A stretch of DNA of 64,000 nucleotides from Planctomycetota bacterium (lineage in GTDB: Bacteria > Planctomycetota > UBA11346), in NCBI GenBank assembly GCA_014193115.1, contig BJHQ01000004.1, positions 290,332-354,331 on the forward strand, written 5' to 3'. Position numbers and translations under genes: made by a program. Of the stretch, positions 46,914 through 57,790 are shown one piece after another. The stretch's first letter is position 1, and each line of letters starts with the position of its first letter. The notes under the pieces were generated by a model. The model saw only the letters and a program-made list of their open reading frames with translations. It was not told the origin of the DNA and searched no databases.

Positions 46914-48011
46914 ATGACGATCTTTGGCGCGATCCTCCTGTTGATGTTGAGCCTACTTGGCGCCGAGCCGCCATCCGCCGGGCAACCTTTGACGGACGAT
47001 CAGCGGTTGGCTGCCGCCGATTATCATTTTGAGTGCGCAGGAAAACTGCTGGCGCAGGCCAAGGATGCGTTCCAGTCAGGGAAAAAGGATTTATCCGCAG
47101 GTTTCGTCGTTCAAGGAGACGAGCAGATCGCCAAGGGGCAGCATCTGCTGGACATCGTCCAGCACGATCCCGGGCAATGGATCGGTACCAGCTATCTGCG
47201 CGCCTACCTGGAAATCCTGCTTGCCCAGCGTGCCTTCGATCCTGGAAAGACCGAAACGGAGCGGACGAAGCACGAGTCCCTGAAGAAGAGCCATCTGCTT
47301 GCTGGCCGGACTGTTCTGACCGGGATCGTTGCTGGATTCCCGGCTGATCCATGGATTCCGAAAGCCTTGCTCAAGCTCGGAACGATCCACGAGGGTCTTG
47401 AAGAAATCAACCTGGCCTGCAAAGCCTATAGCGATCTGACGTTCCACTACCCCAACAGCGAACAAGCCGCTGAAGGATGGTTCCGTTTGGGCAAAGGACT
47501 CATGACGAAGAACAAGGCGTCAGAACGATCAGCCGAAGGCAACCCTGACCCAGCCAGGCGCGCCGCTGACCTGGCCGCAGCTCAGGAAGCATGGGTGATG
47601 GCGGCCAAGACCTTCACCCGAGTGAAGTCTGATTTCCCCAATTTTGCCCAGGCAGACAAAGCCGTGGTGCTGTCGGGTTTGTGCTACATGCGGGCAAAAC
47701 GATTCGACGAGGCCTTGCTGTCCCTGGCCGTGATTACCGATCAGGGCGATTTTCCAGACAGAGACTTATGGGCAGAGGCCATGTACTGGACTGCGGAGGT
47801 CTATTTGAAAGTGGCCGCAACCACGTTGAAACCAGCACCGTGGAAGATCGATCCGGCCACCGCAGGGAACAAGGCGTATAAAGTCATGAAGAAACTCATC
47901 GAGGCTTTCCCTGAGTCGGTATGGAGCAAGTATTCTCGCGGTCGAATAGCCCAAGATCCCATTCTGGTCGACGCGGAAAGGATCGCATCTGGGGGACGGA
48001 AACATGATTGA
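46914..48011 (+). CDS. Secreted TPR-repeat protein
   Basis: A 365-residue protein with a short signal peptide (MTIFGAILLLMLSLLGAEPP) and an all-helical body. Repeating pairs such as AADYHFECAGKLLAQAKDAF, PKALLKLGTIHEGLEEINLACKAYSDLTFHYPNSEQAAEGWFRLGK and AVVLSGLCYMRAKRFDEALLSLAVI are TPR-like, as in YbgF/BamD-type scaffolds. It probably mediates protein interactions in the periplasm. No enzyme motif is present. It is the last gene before a hairpin terminator. Confidence 0.72.
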   Translation: MTIFGAILLLMLSLLGAEPPSAGQPLTDDQRLAAADYHFECAGKLLAQAKDAFQSGKKDLSAGFVVQGDEQIAKGQHLLDIVQHDPGQWIGTSYLRAYLEILLAQRAFDPGKTETERTKHESLKKSHLLAGRTVLTGIVAGFPADPWIPKALLKLGTIHEGLEEINLACKAYSDLTFHYPNSEQAAEGWFRLGKGLMTKNKASERSAEGNPDPARRAADLAAAQEAWVMAAKTFTRVKSDFPNFAQADKAVVLSGLCYMRAKRFDEALLSLAVITDQGDFPDRDLWAEAMYWTAEVYLKVAATTLKPAPWKIDPATAGNKAYKVMKKLIEAFPESVWSKYSRGRIAQDPILVDAERIASGGRKHD

Positions 48012-48071
48012 TCCGAGAAGAACCCTTGGAGACGCGAACATTTGCGAGAAGTCGTTTAAGAGTAAAAAATA

Positions 48072-48097
48072 AAAGCCCAGGCAATCGCCTGGGCTTT
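48072..48097. terminator. Hairpin terminator between TPR gene and tRNA-Met
   Basis: A perfect 11-bp stem (AAAGCCCAGGC pairing with GCCTGGGCTTT) around the loop AATC. A-rich sequence on the left and T-rich on the right allow termination in both directions. It lies 5 nt beyond the 3' end of tRNA-Met and 60 nt after the TPR gene. Confidence 0.9.
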
Positions 48098-48101
48098 CTG
48101 C

Positions 48102-48177
48102 TGGTAGCACCGAGTGGAATCGAACCACCGACCTAAGGCTTATGAAGCCTCCGCTCTAACCGCTGAGCTACGGTGCC
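48102..48177 (-). tRNA. tRNA-Met (CAU anticodon)
   Basis: Read on the minus strand it folds into a full cloverleaf of 76 nt with encoded CCA. Acceptor arms GGCACCG and CGGTGCT pair with a G-U at the end, the D-arm is AGCTCAGCGGTTAGAGC, anticodon loop TTCATAA gives CAU, and the T-arm has GGTTCGATTCC. It lacks the C1 mismatch of initiator tRNA, so elongator Met is likely; an Ile tRNA with modified CAU cannot be ruled out. Confidence 0.92.
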
Positions 48178-48253
48178 GTGTCGGGGGCGGCAGGATATAG
48201 ATGGTTGGGCCGAGGCAAGTCGGTCATGCCTCCAGATATTCCAGTTGGAGGGC

Positions 48254-48643
48254 TCAGCGTTTTTCGGTGTCGGCGGGGCGGAAGCGCAGGGCTGACCAGG
48301 TGTCGTCCATTGCCACCTGCGACACCGGGCGCAGGCCGCGGGCGCTGACCACCTGCCAGACCACCTCGCGACTGAGATTTCCAGCCAAAGCGGACGAAAG
48401 TTTCGGATAGCCGATCCAGCACAGGCCGTCGCGAATCAGGCCGTCGAGGGCATGGGGCAGGCGGCTGTCGAGGGCGGCGCGGTCGCGGGCACAGAAGAGC
48501 AGGGCGTCGCATGGGCCATCGTTCAGGCCGGTTTCGACGATGCCTCCGGGAAAGGGGCGCAGGCGGAGCAGGACCTCTGGTGGCACGTCGACCAGGCGAA
48601 GACGGCCGGGCTTGAAGCGCATCTTGGCGACCAGGCTGGGCAT
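48254..48643 (-). CDS. DUF3052-like conserved protein
   Basis: A 129-residue soluble protein. The pattern of a short beta/alpha domain with LCWIGYPK near residue 75 and the C-terminal VAMDDTWSALRFRP matches conserved hypotheticals usually labelled DUF3052, which resemble a methyltransferase-like Rossmann fold without a SAM motif. Function is unknown. It begins 3 nt after the ispH stop and is likely co-transcribed with it. Confidence 0.72.
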   Translation of the reverse strand: MPSLVAKMRFKPGRLRLVDVPPEVLLRLRPFPGGIVETGLNDGPCDALLFCARDRAALDSRLPHALDGLIRDGLCWIGYPKLSSALAGNLSREVVWQVVSARGLRPVSQVAMDDTWSALRFRPADTEKR

Positions 48644-48646
48644 GAC

Positions 48647-51122
<2,476 letters not shown>

Positions 51123-51224
51123 TCAGGCGGCACGCCTGAAACCCAGCCAAAACGTCGGATTCCTGCTGGTCTGGCACCGGCTGCCTCATCCGTCCGGCGT
51201 TGACACATCCAGATCGATACCTCC

Positions 51225-52781
51225 ATGCACGACACCATCCTCATCCTCGATTTCGGCAGCCAGGTAACCCAGCTCATCGCTCGGCGGGTACGTGAAGCCA
51301 ACGTCTATTGCGAGATCCGCTCGTTTGCGTCGCCGCTCGCGTCGCTGCGCGCCATGCCGGGGTTGAAAGGCATCATCCTGTCCGGCGGACCGGCGTCGGT
51401 GTACGTGCCGGGCGCGCCCCAGGTCGATCCCGGGTTGTTCAAGCTCGGCGTGCCGATCCTCGGTATCTGTTATGGCATGCAGGCCACCACCCAGGCCCAC
51501 GGCGGTCGGGTGATCCAAGCCGCCGATCGCGAATTCGGCCGCACCGAGCTGACCGTGACCGTCGATGATCCGCTGTTCGCCGGACTGCCGCGCACCCAGA
51601 CCGTGTGGATGTCCCACGGCGATCGGATCGAGTCGCTGCCCGGAGCCGAGATCATCGCGACCTCGGCCAACTGCCCGCTAGCGGCGGTGCGGGCGGCAAC
51701 CCTCAATTTTCACGGCGTGCAGTTCCACCCCGAGGTCGCCCACACCGTGCATGGCGCCGCGATCCTCGCCAATTTCCTGACCAGGATCTGCGGCTGCCGC
51801 GGCGACTGGAAGATGGGCTCGTTCATCGATGAAGAGATCCAACGTCTGCGTCAGCAGATCGGCAACGGCCGGGTGATCCTCGGCCTGTCCGGCGGAGTCG
51901 ATTCGTCGGTAGCGGCGGTTTTGCTCCACCGCGCCATCGGCCGTCAGCTCACTTGCATCTTCGTCGACAACGGCCTGCTTCGGCAAGATGAGGCGACCGG
52001 CGTGCGCGAGCTGTTCGCCACCCACATCGGCATCGACCTCGACGTCGTCGATGCGGGAGGCCGTTTCCTCAGCGCCTTGGCCGGCGTGACCGATCCCGAA
52101 CGCAAACGGAAGATCATCGGAAAACTGTTCGTGGATGTGTTCAAGGACGAGGCGATCCGGATCAAGTCCAAGGGCAGCGGTGGCGAGGTGCGCTTCCTCG
52201 CTCAGGGCACGCTCTATCCCGACGTTATCGAATCGGTGAGCGTCCACGGCGGCCCGGCCAGCGTCATCAAGAGCCACCACAATGTTGGCGGTCTGCCGGC
52301 TGATCTCGGCTTGGAACTGGTCGAACCGTTCCGATTCCTGTTCAAAGATGAGGTCAGGACCCTGGGTGCGGCGCTCGGTCTGAGCGACGCCATTGTTTGG
52401 CGCCAGCCGTTCCCCGGTCCTGGCCTGGCGGTGCGCATCCTCGGCGAGGTCACCGCCCAGCGGGTGGCTCTGCTGCAACGCGCCGATGCCATCGTCCGCG
52501 CCGAGATCGAAGCTGCCGGCCTGACCCGCGCCCTATGGCAGGCCTTCGCCGTGCTGCTGCCGGTGCAATCGGTGGGCGTCATGGGCGATGAGCGGACCTA
52601 TGAAAGCTGCTGCGCCATCCGCGCCGTCACCAGCAGCGACGGCATGACCGCCGACTGGGCGCATCTGCCGCATGAATTGCTTGGAAAATTGAGCAGCCGG
52701 ATCATCAACGAGGTCCGTGGCATCAACCGCGTGGTCTACGACATCACCAGCAAGCCGCCCGGCACGATCGAGTGGGAGTAA
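51225..52781 (+). CDS. guaA: GMP synthase (glutamine-hydrolysing)
   Basis: Converts XMP to GMP with ATP and glutamine. The 518-residue protein contains an N-terminal class I glutamine amidotransferase ([20 protein letters not shown]; nucleophile Cys in GICYGMQ; His in [11 protein letters not shown]), the ATP pyrophosphatase domain with the P-loop [12 protein letters not shown], and the C-terminal dimerisation domain ending [16 protein letters not shown]. The stop codon lies inside the first arm of a long stem formed with downstream repeat DNA. Gene order guaB-guaA is common. Confidence 0.96.
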   Translation: MHDTILILDFGSQVTQLIARRVREANVYCEIRSFASPLASLRAMPGLKGIILSGGPASVYVPGAPQVDPGLFKLGVPILGICYGMQATTQAHGGRVIQAADREFGRTELTVTVDDPLFAGLPRTQTVWMSHGDRIESLPGAEIIATSANCPLAAVRAATLNFHGVQFHPEVAHTVHGAAILANFLTRICGCRGDWKMGSFIDEEIQRLRQQIGNGRVILGLSGGVDSSVAAVLLHRAIGRQLTCIFVDNGLLRQDEATGVRELFATHIGIDLDVVDAGGRFLSALAGVTDPERKRKIIGKLFVDVFKDEAIRIKSKGSGGEVRFLAQGTLYPDVIESVSVHGGPASVIKSHHNVGGLPADLGLELVEPFRFLFKDEVRTLGAALGLSDAIVWRQPFPGPGLAVRILGEVTAQRVALLQRADAIVRAEIEAAGLTRALWQAFAVLLPVQSVGVMGDERTYESCCAIRAVTSSDGMTADWAHLPHELLGKLSSRIINEVRGINRVVYDITSKPPGTIEWE

Positions 52782-52844
52782 GCGGCGACCCGGCCGGATG
52801 GCCGGGTCAGATGGCCCCAGGCGGGGCCATCGGCCGCTTACTCC
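52775..52844 (+). terminator. Three-way RNA structure at the guaA stop codon
   Basis: Twelve bases ending guaA (52775-52786, including the TAA stop) are perfectly complementary to 52833-52844. The stem encloses two perfect hairpins: 52789-52795 with 52800-52806 (7 bp), and 52811-52818 with 52823-52830 (8 bp). The structure should be very stable. A terminator or mRNA 3'-end stabiliser is likely, although there is no U-run. Confidence 0.6.
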
Positions 52845-53206
52845 GTTCGGCAGTGCAGGCCCCAGCCGAACGTGGATGGCGCGAGCCCGGCAGCCCGCTA
52901 CCTGGCGTGTCCATTGCAATGACGAGCGACCCGGCCGGATGGCCGGGTCAGATGGCCCCAGGCGGGGCCATCGGCCGCTTACTCCGTTCGGCAGGGCAGG
53001 GCCCCAGCCGAACGTGGATGGCGCGAGCCCGGCAGCCCGCTGCCGGGCGTGTCCATTGCAATGACGAGCGAGCCGGCCGGATGGCCGGGTCAGAAGGCCC
53101 CAGGCGGGGCCATCGGCCGCTTACTCCGTTCGGCAGGGCATGGCCCCAGCCGAACGTGGATGGCGCGAGCCCGGCAGCGCGGTGCCGGGAGTATCAAATC
53201 TTTGCC
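52785..53206. repeat. Three tandem copies of a hairpin-rich repeat, period about 141 nt
   Basis: Copies anchor at 52792, 52933 and 53075 (periods 141 and 142). They are nearly identical, differing at a handful of positions, mostly in copies 1 and 3. Each unit holds two perfect hairpins (7 and 8 bp), a 7-bp pair GTTCGGC/GCCGAAC further on, and a fourth hairpin CCCGGCAG/CTGCCGGG that is perfect in copy 2, shifted in copy 3 and decayed in copy 1. There are no unique spacers, so it is not a CRISPR array. Frames running through the array are by-products of the repeat. The 166 bases after it (53207-53372) hold only the tRNA terminator. Confidence 0.9.
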
Positions 53207-53340
53207 GTTACTGAGCTCCATCTCCGCCACCGGAAAGTTAACCCTGGTGCGTTTCCAATTTGGACGCTAACGGCTGCGGTGGGACCCTGGTGGGCAGACG
53301 GGGAATCAACCATCCATGACCCAGCGTCCTGAAACAACAA

Positions 53341-53362
53341 AACCCTGGCGGTTGCCAGGGTT
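53341..53362 (-). terminator. Former tRNA-Glu terminator, left behind outside the element
   Basis: AACCCTGGC (53341-53349) pairs with GCCAGGGTT (53354-53362) around a GGTT loop. It follows the displaced CCA end of the tRNA by 7 nt, the same layout seen at tRNA-Met. It should be the original terminator of the host tRNA-Glu gene before integration. Confidence 0.75.
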
Positions 53363-53369
53363 CATGTCT

Positions 53370-53413
53370 TGGTACTCCCATGGGGATTAGAACCCCAGTT
53401 CGTGGACTGAGAA
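53370..53413 (-). pseudogene. Displaced 3' half of tRNA-Glu with CCA (left attachment site)
   Basis: Bases 53373-53413 match 60935-60975, the 3' half of the intact tRNA-Glu(CUC), at 40 of 41 positions, and identity ends in the anticodon loop. Unlike the intact gene, this fragment keeps an encoded CCA (TGG at 53370-53372). It is therefore the original host 3' end, separated from its 5' half by the inserted element. The single difference is at 53389. Confidence 0.9.
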
Positions 53414-53486
53414 AAAGCAGACTCTGCCCCTGCCTGAGGGTACCGGAAGCATCCATACGCTTGCATAGTTCTGGGAATTTTTGAAT

Positions 53487-53769
53487 CTGTGCCTACCAAA
53501 CGCTTCCCAAAATATCCCCAGATTCCCCCCGCCGGTAGGCATAGGGTAGGCACAGATGGGACCGGGTAGGCACAGGGACGACCACATGCCGACACCCAGC
53601 CCCGCCCACACCTGGCCCACCCGAACCCCTGGAACATCCCAGGAATTGTCCCGCATATTACGCAAATCCACATCGCCCTTTCCTCGCCTCGCGCCGGCTG
53701 GGCAAGGGTCCGTGACTCCCAGGAATGGTCACGCAAATCACGCAAAACCCCAAAGCCCGGTAGGCACAG
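53487..53769. repeat. TAGGCAYAG repeats near the left end of the element
   Basis: The core GGTAGGCACAG/GGTAGGCATAG occurs at 53534-53544, 53545-53555, 53565-53575 and 53759-53769, and inverted at 53487-53497. The tandem pair at 53532-53555 is repeated exactly at 60839-60862 near the other end. Position on both sides of the attachment site suits integrase arm-type or excisionase binding sites, or iterons. Confidence 0.8.
53642..53743 (-). repeat. Two inverted-orientation copies of a 22-bp end repeat
   Basis: Read on the minus strand, 53642-53663 and 53722-53743 each differ at two positions from the two identical 22-bp copies at 60241-60262 and 60307-60328 (GCGTGATTTGCGGGA core). The pairs face each other across the element, suggesting protein-binding sites used at both ends. 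Confidence 0.8.
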
Positions 53770-53784
53770 ACTGGACGGGCGTCC

Positions 53785-55215
53785 ATGCCATCCGCTGACC
53801 CCTCGACCCGCTTCCAATTCACGGAAGCCCGGATTCGCGACATCGCAGACCCGGCGCCAGGGGCGAAGGTCAGGTATCGTGACGCCGCCACGCCAGGGTT
53901 GGCCATCCGGGCTGTGGGATCAACGCGGGCTTGGATCTGGTACAGCAAGGTGGACGGAAAGCCCGTGGAGATCCGGCTGGGCACCTGGCCCGCCCTGACT
54001 GTTGAGAAAGCCCGGAAGCTGGCCAAGGCGAAGGTTGCCCCCGATCCTGCTGGCGCCGCCGAGGCTCGCCGGACCCGCCGCGCCGCTCACACCCTGGCCG
54101 ATGCCTGGGCCGCCTTGGAGGCCAATCCGGTCCGGCGCCGGGACGGGGCGCCGCTCCGGCCTGCGACCTGGCGCAGCTACTCGGGCGCATGGTTGCACCT
54201 GCGTCCGATCCTGGGCGCGCGCCTGCTGAATGCCATTACCGGCGAGGACGTGGCTTCCCTGCGCGGGACCTTGCTGCGGAAGGTCGGTCCTTCACAGACT
54301 CGGCGGGCCATGGCCCTGCTGGTGGTCCTGCTCGGTGGACGCATGCCCCGCGATGCCAACGGGCGCACGGTGCAAAAGCCAAGCATCGAACCCCGGCGCC
54401 GGTTCATGGATTCCGCCGAACTTGGCGCCCTGCTGCGCGGATTGGATGCCGAGCCGCGTCTGTGGCAGGTGTTTTGGATGTGTGCGCTGCTCGCCCCGCT
54501 GCGCCGTGGCAACCTGGCGTCAGCGCAATGGGATGACCTCAACCTGGATTCGCCCGCCCGGTGGACGGTTGCCGCTGATGACGCCAAGGGGCGGAAGCGG
54601 CTGGCCATGCCCATTGCCGAACCGCTGGCCCGAATCCTGCGCGACTGGCGGACACAGAATCCCCACGCGCATTGGGTGTTCCCTGCTGGCCAGACGGCTG
54701 GACCACGGGCCGGCGCCAGTCATATCACGATGGTCTTTCATGCCTGGCGGCGCGCCCTGCTGCTGGCCGAGGCGGTGCGCCTGTGCGATGCGATCGGGCC
54801 GGTTGAGGGGATCACCGGACGCGAGCGGTGGGCCAGGTTCCTGGCAGACGTGGAGCTGACCCGCGTGGCGTCCTGGCGCATCGCCAGGGACCGGAAACCG
54901 ATGGCCCGGGCGGGCACGCCTCTGGTCCGCACCGTGGCCGCCCTGCGAGCCAAGGCCAAAGCCCTGGGCATCGATCCGGCGCCGCTGGCCATGCGCGACC
55001 TGACGCCGCACGACTTGCGGAGGACGGCCGCAAGCTGGGCCATCCAAGGTGGCGCATCAATGGCGGTGGTGGCCGCAAGCCTTGGCCATTCCGACACCCG
55101 AACGGCTGAAATCCATTACGCGCACATGGCGGACGATCCGGTGCGCCGCATGCTGGCCGACAACGCCGCGCGGCTGTTGGCGACTGCTGACCCATCCCCG
55201 GAGGCCCAGCCATGA
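53785..55215 (+). CDS. int: Tyrosine recombinase (phage-type integrase)
   Basis: A 476-residue integrase. The N terminus has the DUF4102-type arm-binding region (YRDAATPGLAIRAVGSTRAWIWYSKVDG, then IRLGTWPALTVEKARK). A core-binding SAM-like domain (about residues 95-180) and the catalytic domain follow, with the active-site Arg in LLAPLRRGNLASAQWDD, the His-x-x-Arg box in HDLRRTAAS, and LGHSDTRTAEIHYAH supplying the second His and the Tyr nucleophile. All catalytic residues are present, so the enzyme may be functional. It should recombine the two tRNA half-sites. It lies at the left end, beside the displaced tRNA half. Confidence 0.95.
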   Translation: MPSADPSTRFQFTEARIRDIADPAPGAKVRYRDAATPGLAIRAVGSTRAWIWYSKVDGKPVEIRLGTWPALTVEKARKLAKAKVAPDPAGAAEARRTRRAAHTLADAWAALEANPVRRRDGAPLRPATWRSYSGAWLHLRPILGARLLNAITGEDVASLRGTLLRKVGPSQTRRAMALLVVLLGGRMPRDANGRTVQKPSIEPRRRFMDSAELGALLRGLDAEPRLWQVFWMCALLAPLRRGNLASAQWDDLNLDSPARWTVAADDAKGRKRLAMPIAEPLARILRDWRTQNPHAHWVFPAGQTAGPRAGASHITMVFHAWRRALLLAEAVRLCDAIGPVEGITGRERWARFLADVELTRVASWRIARDRKPMARAGTPLVRTVAALRAKAKALGIDPAPLAMRDLTPHDLRRTAASWAIQGGASMAVVAASLGHSDTRTAEIHYAHMADDPVRRMLADNAARLLATADPSPEAQP

Positions 55216-55305
55216 GCGTAAAACCCCGAGTCGGACTTGTGACCACGGAAGGCACGGGATGACTCCGGCTTGCTTGAACACAGATCAGTGTACATTGGTA
55301 ACGTC

Positions 55306-55476
55306 ATGAAGCGGCGGGACCTGCTGCATCGCCTGGCTGAGCTGGGTTGGAGCTTCGACCGACAGGGCGGAGCGCACGAAATCTGGCGCAAAGGCGAGCG
55401 GACGATGCCCATCCCGAGGCACACCGAGATCAACGAAAACACTGCCCGCGCCATCCTGCGCAAAGCGGCGGAATGA
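55306..55476 (+). CDS. hicA: HicA-family toxin
   Basis: A 56-residue mRNA interferase of the HicA type. The sequence MKRRDLLHRLAELGWSFDRQGGAHEIW contains the family's catalytic His in GGAHEIW, and PIPRHTEINENTARAILRKA is the usual C-terminal helix region. The frame is open from 55270, but ATG 55306 gives the standard family start. It is followed after 10 nt by hicB, the normal toxin-first order. The pair would stabilise the element in its host. Confidence 0.92.
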   Translation: MKRRDLLHRLAELGWSFDRQGGAHEIWRKGERTMPIPRHTEINENTARAILRKAAE

Positions 55477-55486
55477 AAGGCAGACC

Positions 55487-55888
55487 ATGATCGTCAAGGG
55501 AATCCTGACCAAGGCTGGCCGCTGGTACGCGGTGGAAGCCCCCGCCCTCGACCTGCACACCCAGGGCCGCACCAAGGCCGAAGCGCTGCGCATGGCCGTG
55601 GCCTGGGTGCGGGACATCCTCGACCGGCAGGACCTGGCGGTGGAGGCCACAGCCGATGCCAAGGGGCCAGGCTTCGCCCTGCGCTGCGCCGATCCAGCGG
55701 TGCTGGTTGGTCTGGTGCTGCGCCAGCGCCGAACCGCCGCCGGCATGACCCTGCGCGAGGCCGCCGCCCGGATGGGCAGCACCAGCCCCAACGCCTTCGC
55801 CCGCTACGAATCCGGCGCCGCCATGCCCAGCGTGGCCCAGCTCGATCGGCTGTTGGGGGCGGTGCATGCTGAATTGGCGATGGCGTGA
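55487..55888 (+). CDS. hicB: HicB-family antitoxin with C-terminal HTH
   Basis: A 133-residue antitoxin. The N-terminal half is a HicB partial-RNaseH fold (MIVKGILTKAGRWYAVEAPALDLHTQGRTKAEALRMAVAWV) that binds HicA. The C-terminal half is an XRE-type helix-turn-helix (LVLRQRRTAAGMTLREAAARMGSTSPNAFARYESG) for operator binding, so the pair is probably autoregulated. A strong AAAGGCAG-like site precedes the start. Confidence 0.92.
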   Translation: MIVKGILTKAGRWYAVEAPALDLHTQGRTKAEALRMAVAWVRDILDRQDLAVEATADAKGPGFALRCADPAVLVGLVLRQRRTAAGMTLREAAARMGSTSPNAFARYESGAAMPSVAQLDRLLGAVHAELAMA

Positions 55889-55924
55889 TCGCGGGTTGTT
55901 GACCCCATCCCCAGAAGCCCAGCC

Positions 55925-57046
55925 ATGAGCGCCCAACCCCCTGGAAAAGTGTCAGGCGAAACCCCCGCCGATGAGGCTGCGCAGAGCTATCCCCAGCCCA
56001 TCAAGGTTCATTCCGTGGATGAACTCTTGGAAGGGAGGCGCCGCTTTTATGGGCCAGCCTACACACGAGAGCATGCCGAACGGGAGCATGCCGAATTCAA
56101 GGCCGCAGCGGAGCACGCGGAAAAGGTCGCTCTCATGGTGGACCGCCTTGTGGCGGAAGCTGGCGAACATTGGCGCCCCACTGACCAGGGCCGAAATCCG
56201 TCCATTGCGGAACTAAAAGCAGCTCCGTTCAAGGATGCCCACTGGATCGCCGTTCGCCGTTGGTCGTGGATAGCAGTGGGAGTGGATTGGTGGGCTTGCC
56301 AAGTTCCACCCTGGGCTTCCCCACGTATTCATGGGAATCGCCATAGAGCGATTGCCGAAAGTTTGAAGTATTGTCTCCAACACAACACGAATCTACCGCG
56401 CCTGACCCCGGTTGGCAATGTAACAACCTTTTCCCCGGGAAACAATCCAACTGAACTGCCGCCAATCTCAATTGTGTCTGGGCCACATATCCCGCGCGGC
56501 ATCGTTAAATTGTATCAGCAGGCTAGATGCGCCGAAGCCCTGGCTTTTGTGTGGAGTTTCCGAGGTGGTCCCGACATGGAATCGATCCGGCGCCTGATAG
56601 CTGCGCCAAGCTTGGAGCGCGTGGCCGAGGCTTATGCCATCGCGACAAGCAACGCATTTGAACGATCCCGGGTTGTCGAGGCCATGATGGAAAACGTTTC
56701 ACCAGAACCTGCAAAAATGACCACCCGCAAGATTGACATGAAGGAACTTCGCCAAGCGCATTCCGCCTTGTTACGACCGAATGGACTGCCTCTGAAATGT
56801 TTCGCCATACTTTGGGCGGAGGATGAGGATTCTCATTCCGTTTTGAAGGTTGCGCGCTCGAACTCCCGAGGAATGCGAGAACGTGCTGAGGGTGCCCTGT
56901 TGAAACTTGAGGCCGCCGGTTTGGCCAAGCGCGTGGTTGGCCAGGGTAGGGGGGAACATGATCGCTGGACGCTCGGGGATGCTGCTCGCCAGCAGCGAGG
57001 GGCACTGACAGGGCACAGACAGGGCACCACAGAGGGCACTCAATAG
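55925..57046 (+). CDS. Unknown 373-residue element protein
   Basis: Starts 36 nt after hicB. The N-terminal third is charged and helical (EHAEREHAEFKAAAEHAEKVALMVDRLV), the middle is Trp-rich (AVRRWSWIAVGVDWWACQVPPWASP), and the C-terminal 60 residues (RERAEGALLKLEAAGLAKRVVGQGRGEHDRW) look like a winged-helix DNA-binding segment. I recognise no family. It may be a replication or regulatory protein of the element. The gene has lower GC in its middle (about 56350-56850) than its neighbours. Confidence 0.7.
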   Translation: MSAQPPGKVSGETPADEAAQSYPQPIKVHSVDELLEGRRRFYGPAYTREHAEREHAEFKAAAEHAEKVALMVDRLVAEAGEHWRPTDQGRNPSIAELKAAPFKDAHWIAVRRWSWIAVGVDWWACQVPPWASPRIHGNRHRAIAESLKYCLQHNTNLPRLTPVGNVTTFSPGNNPTELPPISIVSGPHIPRGIVKLYQQARCAEALAFVWSFRGGPDMESIRRLIAAPSLERVAEAYAIATSNAFERSRVVEAMMENVSPEPAKMTTRKIDMKELRQAHSALLRPNGLPLKCFAILWAEDEDSHSVLKVARSNSRGMRERAEGALLKLEAAGLAKRVVGQGRGEHDRWTLGDAARQQRGALTGHRQGTTEGTQ

Positions 57047-57121
57047 GTCACTATTTAGCTGGGTTATTTTGGGAAACTGGGGGCACCTGCGGAAGCCGCA
57101 GCAAACCCCCGGAGTGTCCCG

Positions 57122-57370
57122 ATGCGCACCGCATCCACCCCTCACCCGAGCCCGGCCGCCGGCCTGGCCAACCCTCCACCAAGTCCCGCTCTGCTTGATA
57201 CAGCCGAGGCCGCCGCGCTGCTGCATTGCGCGCCCAGAACGCTGGCGCTCGACCGCGTGCGAAACCGCTGGCGCGTGCCCTTTTTGAAGGTCGGCCGCCT
57301 GGCCCGCTATGACCGGGCGGCTGTCCTTCGCTGGCTGGCCGACCGAAACCCCAGCGAATTGGTGGGGTGA
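57122..57370 (+). CDS. AlpA/excisionase-like helix-turn-helix protein
   Basis: An 82-residue protein. After a Pro-rich N terminus comes LLDTAEAAALLHCAPRTLALDRVRNRWRVPFLKVGRLARYDRAAVLRWLADR, a MerR-like winged helix (HTH_17) as found in excisionases and AlpA-type regulators. It probably acts as directionality factor or as activator of the downstream genes. The gap of 75 bases before it shows nothing else. ATG 57122 is used; the conserved domain starts at about residue 25. Confidence 0.82.
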   Translation: MRTASTPHPSPAAGLANPPPSPALLDTAEAAALLHCAPRTLALDRVRNRWRVPFLKVGRLARYDRAAVLRWLADRNPSELVG

Positions 57371-57373
57371 ATC

Positions 57374-57790
57374 GTGAACGACATCGACCAACAAAAAACC
57401 GGCCCGGGGACAACCGAGCCGGTGATCATCGCCAACGCTGGAAACCCTAACGAAAAACCGAGACAGTCAACGCTTGACGAAGCCACTGGCGAGCCGCTGC
57501 CGTCCGGCTGTTTCCCCGAACCGACCGAGGACGAATCCTCAGAGCGTGAAAAACTCGCACGCATCATGCGGGATTATGCGATGGCGCATCCCGGCGATAC
57601 ATTCAATCGCCACGATGCCGCCGGCTGGGCTGGTTGGAAACTTCCCACGAACTGCCGAGGGAATGCCGTGTGCGGTCCCGGTGTGAACCTGGCCAGGTTG
57701 CGCGGCTGGATCGTCCGATGCGGGCCCGCTGAGAGTGGGCCACTGCTCCCCGACCATGGCGGCTTGCTGAGGAAATGGAAAAACCCATGA
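57374..57790 (+). CDS. Unknown 138-residue element protein
   Basis: Begins at GTG 57374, 4 nt after the HTH gene, and ends in an ATGA overlap with the DUF3987 gene. The N-terminal half is acidic and low in structure; the C-terminal half (LARIMRDYAMAHPGDTFNRHDAAGWAGWKLPTNCRGNAV) resembles a small winged or zinc-free DNA-binding unit. No family recognised. Translation coupling with the primase-like gene suggests a replication-accessory role. Confidence 0.7.
   Translation: MNDIDQQKTGPGTTEPVIIANAGNPNEKPRQSTLDEATGEPLPSGCFPEPTEDESSEREKLARIMRDYAMAHPGDTFNRHDAAGWAGWKLPTNCRGNAVCGPGVNLARLRGWIVRCGPAESGPLLPDHGGLLRKWKNP

Noticed and set aside
48102..48177. Initiator tRNA-fMet
   Set aside because: The 5' base pairs (G1-U72) and the anticodon stem lacks the three G-C pairs of initiators.
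52785..53206. CRISPR array
   Set aside because: The whole 141-nt unit repeats with no unique spacers, and no cas genes are nearby.
52772..53332. 186-residue frame through the tandem repeats
   Set aside because: It arises because the repeat period happens to keep a frame open; no start signal and no protein character apart from the repeat itself.
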